NCBI RefSeq assembly: GCF_051014685.1
Contig: NW_027478962.1
Coordinates: forward strand, 124,001 to 188,000
Length of the DNA: 64,000 bases
DNA from: Ptiloglossa arizonensis
Lineage: Eukaryota; Arthropoda; Insecta; Hymenoptera; Colletidae
Direction: 5' to 3'
Made by a program: the position numbers and the translations under genes. The first letter of the stretch is position 1. Each line of letters starts with the position of its first letter. Positions 47,301 to 59,334 of the stretch are shown in pieces. The notes beneath the pieces are model-generated. The model searched no databases and was not told where the DNA came from. It saw only the letters and a program-made list of their open reading frames with translations.

Positions 47301-50300
47301 ACGTTATACGTTATACGTTATACGTTATACGTTATACGTTATACGTTACACGTTATACGTTATACGTTATACGTTATACGTTATACGTTATACGTTATAC
47401 GTTATACGTTATACGTTATACGTTATACGTTATACGTTATACGTTATACGTTATACGTTATACGTTATACGTTATACGTTATACGTTATACGTTATACGT
47501 TATACGTTATACGTTATATGGTTATACGTTAAACGTTATACGTTATACGTTATACGTTATACGTTATACGTTATACGTTATACGTTATACGTTATACGTT
47601 ATACGTTATACGTTATACGTTATACGTTATACGTTAAACGTTATACGTTATACGTTATACGTTATACGTTATACGTTATACGTTATGCGTTATACGCTAT
47701 ACGTTATGCGTTATAGGTCATACCTTATACGTGATACGTCATACGTTATACGTTATACGTTATACGTTAAACGTTTTACGTTATACGTTATACGTTATAC
47801 GATATACGTTATTCGATATACGTTATACGTTATACGTTATACGTTATACGTTATACGTTACACGTTATACGTTATACGTTATACGTTATACGTTATACGT
47901 TATACGTTATACGTTATACGTTATACGTTATACGTTATACGTTATACGTTATACGTTATACGTTATACGTTATACGTTATACGTTATACGTTATACGTTA
48001 TACGTTATACGTTATACGTTATACGTTATATGGTTATACGTTAAACGTTATACGTTATACGTTATACGTTATACGTTATACGTTATACGTTATACGTTAT
48101 ACGTTATACGTTATACGTTATACGTTATACGTTATACGTTATACGTTAAACGTTATACGTTATACGTTATACGTTATACGTTATACGTTATACGTTATGC
48201 GTTATACGCTATACGTTATGCGTTATAGGTCATACCTTATACGTGATACGTCATACGTTATACGTTATACGTTATACGTTAAACGTTTTACGTTATACGT
48301 TATACGTTATACGATATACGTTATTCGATATACGTTATACGTTATACGTTATACGTTACACGTTATACGTTATACGTTATAAGTTGTACGTTATACGTTA
48401 TACGTTATGCGTTATACGTTATACGTTATACGTCATGCGTTATACGTTATACGTTATACGTTATACGTTATACGTTTGACGTTATACGCTGTACGTTATA
48501 CGTTATACCTTATACGTTATACGTTATACGTTATACGTTATACGATAAACGTTTGACGTTATACGTTATACGTTATAGGTTATACGTTATACGTTATACG
48601 TTATACGTTATTCGTTATACGTTATAGGTTATACGTTATACGTTATACGTTTTACGTTATACGTTATACGTTATACGATATACGTTATACGTTATACGTT
48701 ATACGTTATGCGTTATAGGATATACGTTATACGTTATACGTTATACGTTATATGGTTATACGGTATACGTTATGCGTTATACGTTATACGTTATACGTTA
48801 GACGTTATAGGTTATACGTTAAACGTTTTACGTTATACGTTATACGTTATACGATATACGTTATACGTTATACGTTATGCGTTATAGGATATACGTTATA
48901 CGTTATACGTTATACGTTATACGTTATACGTTATACGTTATACGTTATACGTTATACGTTATACGTTATACGTTATACGTTATACGTTATACGTTATACG
49001 TTATACGTTATACGTTAAACGTTATACGTTATACGTTATACGTTATACGTTATACGTTATACGTTATACGTTACACGTTAAACGTTATACGTTATACGTA
49101 ATACGTTATACGTTATACGTTATACGTTATACGTTAGACGTTATAGGTTATACGTTAAACGTTTTACGTTATACGTTATACGTTATACGATATACGTTAT
49201 ACGTTATACGTTATACGTTATAGGATATACGTTATACGTTATACGTTATACGTTAGACGTTATAGGTTATACGTTAAACGTTTTACGTTATACGTTATAC
49301 GTTATGCGTTATACGTTATATGTTATACGTTATGCGTTATACGTTATACGTTATACGTTATACGTTATACGTTTGACGTTATACGCTGTACGTTATACGT
49401 TATACGTTATACGTTATACGTTATACGTTATACGTTACACGTTATACGTTATACGTTATACGTTATACGTTATACGTTATACGTTATACGTTATACGTTA
49501 TACGTTATACGTTATACGTTATACGTTATACGTTATACGTTATACGTTATACGTTATACGTTATACGTTATACGTTATACGTTATACGTTATATGGTTAT
49601 ACGTTAAACGTTATACGTTATACGTTATACGTTATACGTTATACGTTATACGTTATACGTTATACGTTATACGTTATACGTTATACGTTATACGTTATAC
49701 GTTATACGTTATACGTTAAACGTTATACGTTATACGTTATACGTTATACGTTATACGTTATACGTTATGCGTTATACGCTATACGTTATGCGTTATAGGT
49801 CATACCTTATACGTGATACGTCATACGTTATACGTTATACGTTATACGTTTGACGTTATACGCTGTACGTTATACGTTATACGTTATACGTTATACGTTA
49901 TACGTTATACGTTATACGTTATACGTTATACGTTATACGTTATACGTTATACCTTATACGTTAAACGTTATACGCTATACGTTATACGTTATACGTTATA
50001 CGTTATACGTTATACGTTATACGGTATACGTTATACGTTATGCGTTATACGTTATACGTTATACGTTACACGTTTGACGTTGTACGTTATACGTTATACG
50101 TTATACGTTATACGTTATACGGTATACGTTATACGTTATGCGTTATACGTTATACGTTATACGTTATACGTTTGACGTTATACGTTATACGTTATACGTT
50201 ATACGTTAAACGTTTTACGTTATACGTTATACGTTATACGATATACGTTATTCGATATACGTTATACGTTATACGTTATACGTTACACGTTATACGTTAT

Positions 50301-53084
50301 ACGTTATAAGTTGTACGTTATACGTTATACGTTATGCGTTATACGTTATACGTTATACGTTATGCGTTATACGTTATACGTTATACGTTATACGTTATAC
50401 GTTTGACGTTATACGCTGTACGTTATACGTTATACCTTATACGTTATACGTTATACGTTATACGTTATACGATAAACGTTTGACGTTATACGTTATACGT
50501 TATAGGTTATACGTTATACGTTATACGTTATACGTTATTCGTTATACGTTATAGGTTATACGTTATACGTTATACGTTTTACGTTATACGTTATACGTTA
50601 TACGATATACGTTATAGGTTATACGTTATACGTTATGCGTTATAGGATATACGTTATACGTTATACGTTATACGTTATACGTTATACGGTATACGTTATA
50701 CGTTATGCGTTATACGTTATACGTTATACGTTACACGTTTGACGTTATACGTTATACGTTATACGTTATACGTTATACGTTATACGGTATACGGTATACG
50801 TTATACGTTATGCGTTATACGTTGTACGTTATACGTTATACGTTATACGTTATACGTTATACGTTATACGTTAAACGTTATACATTATACGTTATACGTT
50901 AAACGTTATACGTTATACGTTATACGTTATACGTTATACGTTATACGTTATACGTTATACGTCATACGTTATACGTTATACGTTATACGTTATACGTTAT
51001 ACGTTATACGTTTTACGTTATACGTTATACGTTATACGTTATACATTATACGTTATACGTTATACGTTATACGTTATACGTTATACGTTATACGTTATAC
51101 GTTATACGTTATACGTTATACGTTATACGTTATACGTTATACGTTATACGTTATACGTTATACGTTATACGTTATACGTTATACGTTATACGTTATACGT
51201 TATACGCTATACGTTATAGGTTATACGTTATACGTTATACGTTATACGTTATACGTTATACGTTATACGTTATACGTTATACGTTATGCGTTATACGCTA
51301 TACGTTATGCGTTATAGGTCATACCTTATACGTGATACCTCATACGTTATACGTTATACGTTATACGTTATACGTTATTCGTTATACGTTTTACGTTATA
51401 CGTTATACGTTATACGTTATACGTTATACGTTATACGTTATACGTTATACGTTATACGTTATACGTTAAACGTTATACGTTATACGTTATACGTTATACG
51501 TTACACGTTATACGTTACTCGTTATACGTAATATGTAATACGTTTTACGTTATAAGTTATACGTTATACGTTATACGTTATACGTTATACGTTATACGTT
51601 ATACGTTATACGTTATACGTTATACGTTATACGTTATACGTTATACGTTATACGTTATACGTTATACGTTATACGTTATACGTTAAACGTTATACGTTAT
51701 ACGTTATACGTTATACGTTATACGTTATACGTTATGCGTTATACGCTATACGTTATGCGTTATAGGTCATACCTTATACGTGATACGTCATACGTTATAC
51801 GTTATACGTTATACGTTTGACGTTATACGCTGTACGTTATACGTTATACGTTATACGTTATACGTTATACGTTATACGTTATACGTTATACGTTATACGT
51901 TATACGTTATACGTTATACGTTATACGTTATACCTTATACGTTAAACGTTATACGCTATACGTTATACGTTATACGTTATACGTTATACGTTAAACGTTT
52001 TACGTTATACGTTATACGTTATACGATATACGTTATTCGATATACGTTATACGTTATACGTTATACGTTACACGTTATACGTTATACGTTATAAGTTGTA
52101 CGTTATACGTTATACGTTATGCGTTATACGTTATACGTTATACGTTATGCGTTATACGTTATACGTTATACGTTATACGTTATACGTTTGACGTTATACG
52201 CTGTACGTTATACGTTATACCTTATACGTTATACGTTATACGTTATACGTTATACGATAAACGTTTAACGTTATACGTTATACGTTATAGGTTATACGTT
52301 ATACGTTATACGTTATACGTTATTCGTTATACGTTATAGGTTATACGTTATACGTTATACGTTTTACGTTATACGTTATACGTTATACGATATACGTTAT
52401 AGGTTATACGTTATACGTTATGCGTTATAGGATATACGTTATACGTTATACGTTATACGTTATACGTTATACGTTATACGGTATACGTTATACGTTATGC
52501 GTTATACGTTATACGTTATACGTTACACGTTTGACGTTATACGTTATACGTTATACGTTATACGTTATACGTTATACGGTATACGGTATACGTTATACGT
52601 TATGCGTTATACGTTGTACGTTATACGTTATACGTTATACGTTATACGTTATACGTTATACGTTAAACGTTATACATTATACGTTATACGTTATACGTTA
52701 TACGTTAAACGTTATACGTTATACGTTATACGTTATACGTTATACGTTATACGTTATACGTTATACGTTATACGTTATACGTTATACGTTATACGTTATA
52801 CGTTATACGTTATACGTTTTACGTTATACGTTATACGTTATACGTTATACATTATACGTTATACGTTATACGTTATACGTTATACGTTATACGTTATACG
52901 TTATACGTTATACGTTATACGTTATACGTTATACGTTATACGTTATACGTTATACGTTATAAGTTATACGTTATACGTTATACGTTATACGTTATACGTT
53001 ATACGCTATACGTTATAGGTTATACGTTATACGTTATACGTTATACGTTATACGTTATACGTTATACGTTATACGTTATACGTT

Positions 53085-54720
53085 ATGCGTTATACGCTAT
53101 ACGTTATGCGTTATAGGTCATACCTTATACGTGATACGTCATACGTTATACGTTATACGTTATACGTTATACGTTATTCGTTATACGTTTTACGTTATAC
53201 GTTATACGTTATACGTTATACGTTATACGTTATACGTTATGCGTTATACGTTATACGTTATACGTTAAACGTTATACGTTATACGTTATACGTTATACGT
53301 TATACGTTATACGTTATACGTTACACGTTAAACGTTATACGTTATACGTAATACGTTATACGTTATACGTTATACGTTATACGTTATACGTTATACGTTA
53401 CACGTTATACGTTACTCGTTATACGTAATATGTAATACGTTTTACGCTATAAGTTATACGTTATACGTTATACGTTATACGTTAAACGTTATACGTTATA
53501 CGTTATTGGTTATACGTTATACGTTATACGTTTGACGTTATACGCTGCACGTTATACGTTATACGTTATACGTTATACGTTATACGTTATACGTTATACG
53601 TTATACGTTATACGTTATACGTTATACGTTATACGTTATGCGTTATACGTTATATGTTATACGTTATGCGTTATACGTTATACGTTATACGTTATACGTT
53701 ATACGTTTGACGTTATACGCTGTACGTTATACGTTATACGTTATACGTTATACGTTATACGTTATACGTTATACGTTATACGTTATACGTTATACGTTAT
53801 ACGTTATACGTTATACGTTATACGTTATACGTTATACGTTATACGTTATACGTTATACGTTATACGTTATACGTTATACGTTATACGTTATACGTTATAC
53901 GTTATACGTTATACGTTATATGGTTATACGTTATACGTTATACGTTATACGTTATACGTTATACGTTATACGTTATACGTTATACGTTATACGTTATACG
54001 TTATACGTTAAACGTTATACGTTATACGTTATACGTTATACGTTATACGTTATACGTTATGCGTTATACGCTATACGTTATGCGTTATAGGTCATACCTT
54101 ATACGTGATACGTCATACGTTATACGTTATACGTTATACGTTTGACGTTATACGCTGTACGTTATACGTTATACGTTATACGTTCTACGTTATACGTTAT
54201 ACGTTATACGTTATACGTTATACGTTATACGTTATACGTTATACGTTATACCTTATACGTTAAACGTTATACGCTATACGTTATACGTTATACGTTATAC
54301 GTTATACGTTATACGTTATACGGTATACGTTATACGTTATGCGTTATACGTTATACGTTATACGTTACACGTTTGACGTTATACGTTATACGTTATACGT
54401 TATACGTTATACGTTATACGTTATACGGTATACGTTATACGTTATGCGTTATACGTTATACGTTACACGTTATACGTTTGACGTTATACGTTATACGTTA
54501 TACGTTATACGTTATACGTTAAACGTTTTACGTTATACGTTATACGTTATGCGATATACGTTATTCGATATACGTTATACGTTATACGTTATACGTTACA
54601 CGTTATACGTTATACGTTATACGTTGTACGTTATACGTTATACGTTATGCGTTATACGTTATACGTTATACGTTATGCGTTATACGTTATACGTTATACG
54701 TTATACGTTATACGTTTGAC
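53085..54720. repeat. About 3.6-kb segmental duplication, left copy
   Basis: Variant runs at 53638 and 54339 and the signature block at 54059 recur at 57252, 57974 and 57715. Offsets are 3,614, 3,635 and 3,656, each a multiple of seven plus two. Two TGGTTATA 8-bp units lie between the paired points and account for the two bases. The partner region is about 56830-58480. Confidence 0.75.
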
Positions 54721-57700
54721 GTTATACGCTGTACGTTATACGTTATACGTTATACGATATACGTTATACGTTATACGTTATACGATAAACGTTATACGCT
54801 ATACGTTATACGTTATACGTTATACGTTATACGTTATACGTTATACGGTATACGTTATACGTTATGCGTTATACGTTATACGTTATACGTTACACGTTTG
54901 ACGTTATACGTTATACGTTATACGTTATACGTTATACGTTATACGGTATACGTTATACGTTATGCGTTATACGTTATACGTTATACGTTATACGTTTGAC
55001 GTTATACGTTATACGGTATACGTTATGCGTTATACGCTATACATTATGCGCTATAGGATATACGTTATGCGTTATAGGATATACGTTATACGTGATACGT
55101 TGTACGTTATACGTTATACGTTATACGTTATACGTTATACGTTATACGTTATACGTTATACGTTATACGTTATACGTTATACGTTATACGTTATACGTTA
55201 TACGTTATACGATATACGTTATACGTTATACGTTATACGTTATACGTTATACGTTATACGTTATACGTTATACGTTATATGTTATACGTTATACGTTATA
55301 CGTTATACGTTAGACGTTATAGGTTATACGTTAAACGTTTTACGTTATACGTTATACGTTATACGATATACGTTATACGTTATACGTTATGCGTTATAGG
55401 ATATACGTTATACGTTATACGTTATACGTTATACGTTATACGTTATACGTTATACGTTATACGTTATACGTTAAACGTTATACGTTATACGTTATACGTT
55501 ATACGATATACGTTATACGTTTTACGTTGTACGTTATACGTTATACGTTATACGTTATACGTTATACGTTATACGTTAAACGTTATACGTTATACGTTAT
55601 ACGTTCTACGATATACGTTATACGTTATACGTTGTACGTTATACGTCATACGTTATACGTTATACGTTATACGTTATACGTTAAACTTTATACGTTATAC
55701 GTTATACGTTATACGTCATAGGACATACCTTATACGTGATACGTCATACGTTATACGTTATACGTTATACGTTATTCGTTATACGTTATACGTTAAACGT
55801 TATACGTTATACGTTATACGTTCTACGATATACGTTATACATTATACGTTATACGTTATACGTCTTACGTTATACGTTATACGTTATACGCTATACGTTA
55901 TACGTTATACGTTATACGTTATACGTTATATGGTTATACGTTATACGTTATACGTTATACGTTATACGTTATACGTTACACGTGATACGTTACTCGTTAT
56001 ACGTAATATGTAATACGTTTTACGTTATAAGTTATACGTTATACGTTATACGTTATACGTTATACGTTATACGTTATACGTTATACGTTATACGTTATAC
56101 GTTATATATTATACGTTATACGTTATACGTTATACGTTATACGTTATACGTTATACGTTATACGTTAAACGTTATACGTTATACGTTATACGTTATACGT
56201 TATACGTTATACGTTATGCGTTATACGCTATACGTTATGCGTTATAGGTCATACCTTATACGTTATACGTTATACGTTATACGTTATACGTTATACGTTA
56301 TACGTTATACGTTATACGTTATAGGTTACACGTTATACGTTACTCGTTATACGTAATATGTAATACGTTTTACGTTATAAGTTATACGTTATACGTTATA
56401 CGTTATACGTTATACGTTATACGTTATACGTTATACGTTATACGTTATACGTTATACTTTATACGTTATACGTTATACGTTATACGTTATACGTTATACG
56501 TTATACGTTATACTTTATACGTTTTACGTTATACGTTATACGTTATACGTTATACGTTATACGTTATACGTTATACGTTATACGTTATACGTTATACGTT
56601 ATACGTTATACGTTATACGTTATACGTTATACGTTATACGTTATACGTTATACGTTATACGTTATACGTTATACGTTATACGTTATACGTTATACGTTAT
56701 ACGCTATACGTTATAGGTTATACGTTATACGTTATACGTTATACGTTATACGTTATACGTTATACGTTATACGTTATACTTTATACGTTTTACGTTATAC
56801 GTTATACGTTATACGTTATACGTTATACGTTATACGTTATGCGTTATACGTTATACGTTATACGTTAAACGTTATACGTTATACGTTATACGTTATACGT
56901 TATACGTTATACGTTATACGTTACACGTTAAACGTTATACGTTATACGTAATACGTTATACGTTATACGTTATACGTTATACGTTATACGTTATACGTTA
57001 TACGTTACACGTTATACGTTACTCGTTATACGTAATATGTAATACGTTTTACGTTATAAGTTATACGTTATACGTTATACGTTATACGTTAAACGTTATA
57101 CGTTATACGTTATTGGTTATACGTTATACGTTATACGTTTGACGTTATACGCTGCACGTTATACGTTATACGTTATACGTTATACGTTATACGTTATACG
57201 TTATACGTTATACGTTATACGTTATACGTTATACGTTATACGTTATACGTTATGCGTTATACGTTATATGTTATACGTTATGCGTTATACGTTATACGTT
57301 ATACGTTATACGTTATACGTTTGACGTTATACGCTGTACGTTATACGTTATACGTTATACGTTATACGTTATACGTTATACGTTATACGTTATACGTTAT
57401 ACGTTATACGTTATACGTTATACGTTATACGTTATACGTTATACGTTATACGTTATACGTTATACGTTATACGTTATACGTTATACGTTATACGTTATAC
57501 GTTATACGTTATACGTTATACGTTATACGTTATACGTTATACGTTATACGTTATACGTTATACGTTATATGGTTATACGTTATACGTTATACGTTATACG
57601 TTATACGTTATACGTTATACGTTATACGTTATACGTTATACGTTATACGTTATACGTTATACGTTAAACGTTATACGTTATACGTTATACGTTATACGTT

Positions 57701-58744
57701 ATACGTTATACGTTATGCGTTATACGCTATACGTTATGCGTTATAGGTCATACCTTATACGTGATACGTCATACGTTATACGTTATACGTTATACGTTTG
57801 ACGTTATACGCTGTACGTTATGCGATATACGTTATTCGATATACGTTATACGTTATACGTTATACGTTATACGTTATACGTTATACCTTATACGTTAAAC
57901 GTTATACGCTATACGTTATACGTTATACGTTATACGTTATACGTTATACGTTATACGGTATACGTTATACGTTATGCGTTATACGTTACACGTTATACGT
58001 TACACGTTTGACGTTATACGTTATACGTTATACGTTATACGTTATACGTTATACGTTATACGGTATACGTTATACGTTATGCGTTATACGTTATACGTTA
58101 CACGTTATACGTTTGACGTTATACGTTATACGTTATACGTTATACGTTATACGTTAAACGTTTTACGTTATACGTTATACGTTATGCGATATACGTTATT
58201 CGATATACGTTATACGTTATACGTTATACGTTACACGTTATACGTTATACGTTATACGTTGTACGTTATACGTTATACGTTATGCGTTATACGTTATACG
58301 TTATACGTTATGCGTTATACGTTATACGTTATACGTTATACGTTATACGTTATACGTTTGACGTTATACGCTGTACGTTATACGTTATACGTTATACGAT
58401 ATACGTTATACGTTATACGTTATACGATAAACGTTATACGCTATACGTTATACGTTATACGTTATACGTTATACGTTATACGTTATACGGTATACGTTAT
58501 ACGTTATGCGTTATACGTTACACGTTATACGTTACACGTTTGACGTTACACGTTATACGTTACTCGTTATACGTAATATGTAATACGTTTTACGTTATAA
58601 GTTATACGTTATACGTTATACGTTATACGTTAAACGTTATACGTTATACGTTATTCGTTATACGTTATACGTTATACGTTTGACGTTCTACGCTGTACGT
58701 TATACGTTATACGTTATACGTTATACGTTATACGTTATACGTTA

Positions 58745-58762
58745 TTTTTTTTTTTTTTTTTT
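58745..58762 (-). other. Poly(A) tail of the retrotransposon
   Basis: Eighteen T residues on the + strand, read as A on the coding strand, directly join the 3' untranslated region to the satellite. The last A may belong to the satellite, because the target also has A before TAACGT. Confidence 0.9.
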
Positions 58763-58765
58763 ATT
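58760..58765 (-). promoter_or_regulatory. AATAAA overlapping the start of the poly(A) tail
   Basis: The coding strand reads ACGTTAATAAAA into the tail, giving AATAAA. Part of it is made of tail bases, so it may be coincidental. It would fit a polyadenylation signal at the extreme 3' end. Confidence 0.35.
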
Positions 58766-58831
58766 AACGTGGGGGAAATCTTCGAAAGACCCCCCCGCCG
58801 CCTGGGGAGGGGCGGGGGGAGTGTGGGATTC

Positions 58832-58864
58832 CCCGCGCCCGGAAGGAAACCCATCGGGCGCGGG
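58832..58864 (-). repeat. 10-bp inverted repeat (3' UTR hairpin 1)
   Basis: Arms 58832-58841 (CCCGCGCCCG) and 58855-58864 are exact reverse complements with a 13-base loop. This is the hairpin nearest the poly(A). Confidence 0.75.
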
Positions 58865-58906
58865 ACCTACCCACTAAAACCCACCACGGTGGCCATCCTC
58901 GCACTA

Positions 58907-58962
58907 TGCAGGGGGAGCACCTGGAACCGAAGACATCATAACATCAGGTGCTCCCCCGTGCA
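58907..58962 (-). repeat. 13-bp inverted repeat (3' UTR hairpin 2)
   Basis: Arms 58911-58923 (GGGGGAGCACCTG) and 58945-58957 pair perfectly around a 21-base loop. TGCA just outside each arm extends the stem by four pairs, with one bulged G at 58958. A perfect 13-bp match this close is unlikely by chance even in GC-rich DNA. Confidence 0.85.
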
Positions 58963-59052
58963 GGGCTCTCGCGCCCGTGTCCTCCCGTTCCAGGGAAGCG
59001 AGGGGGTACTTCACCCTCCCTTCCCTGTTTTCTCCTCGGCGCTCTGGCGCCC

Positions 59053-59085
59053 GACGTCGGAGCAGGGCCACACTGCTCCGACGTC
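59053..59085 (-). repeat. 13-bp inverted repeat (3' UTR hairpin 3)
   Basis: Arms 59053-59065 (GACGTCGGAGCAG) and 59073-59085 pair perfectly around a 7-base loop. It is the most compact and probably the most stable hairpin of the set. Confidence 0.88.
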
Positions 59086-59113
59086 CCACTCCCGGGGGCC
59101 GCCCGAGGGCGGA

Positions 59114-59246
59114 CGCGAGTCCCACACTCGCGACCGCCCACGGCCCCCATAGCCGCGCCGGAGGCACGGCCCTGGGACCGTGCCGTCGGCGCGGCCGCAC
59201 CCCGGCTCGTACGCTCCCGAGGGCGGCTCTGGCCTCTCCGCCCTCG
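59114..59246 (-). repeat. Cluster of three shorter inverted repeats (3' UTR hairpins 4-6)
   Basis: Hairpin 4 has 7-bp arms 59114-59120 and 59126-59132 (loop 5). Hairpin 5 has 7-bp arms 59163-59169 and 59178-59184 (loop 8). Hairpin 6 has 9-bp arms 59218-59226 and 59238-59246 (loop 11). Each alone could arise by chance in such GC-rich sequence. Their spacing in line with hairpins 1-3 makes them worth noting. Confidence 0.6.
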
Positions 59247-59334
59247 AGAGCGTCGCCGTCCCTTATTCCTCCCACCCCTCAGACGACGGGCGGTGGCACG
59301 AGCCTCAAGGGCTACGCACCCCCGCCCGCCGCTC

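Larger units (their letters stand above)
13248..58744. repeat. Heptamer satellite array, block II
   Basis: About 45.5 kb of the same ATACGTT tandem array without any other insertion. It is richer in variant units than parts of block I: TTTGACG, TTGTACG, GGTATAC, CGCTGTA, TTCTACG and TTAGACG recur in fixed orders and form recognisable blocks. The phase of seven is kept throughout except at rare one-base shifts: TGGTTATA units near 43489, 43830, 44911, 47517, 48029, 48751, 49591, 53920, 55929 and 57569, and an extra C near 24680. No gene, RNA or foreign sequence is visible between 13250 and 58744. The long + frames (for example 16163-18085 and 38504-40108) are repeat translations of the type RYTLYVI. 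Confidence 0.98.
58763..59334 (-). other. 3' untranslated region of the retrotransposon, rich in inverted repeats
   Basis: 572 bases between the ORF2 stop codon (TGA at 59335-59337) and the poly(A). It is strongly GC-rich with C and G runs and contains no convincing conserved frame. At least six perfect inverted repeats with short loops are visible between 58832 and 59246. In other LINEs the 3' region is recognised by the reverse transcriptase, so structure here could matter for retrotransposition. That role is inferred. Confidence 0.8.

Noticed and set aside
117..58000. CRISPR array
   Set aside because: The signature block recurs, but the sequence between copies is the same heptamer with irregular lengths from 182 bases to over 2 kb; there are no unique spacers and no cas genes.
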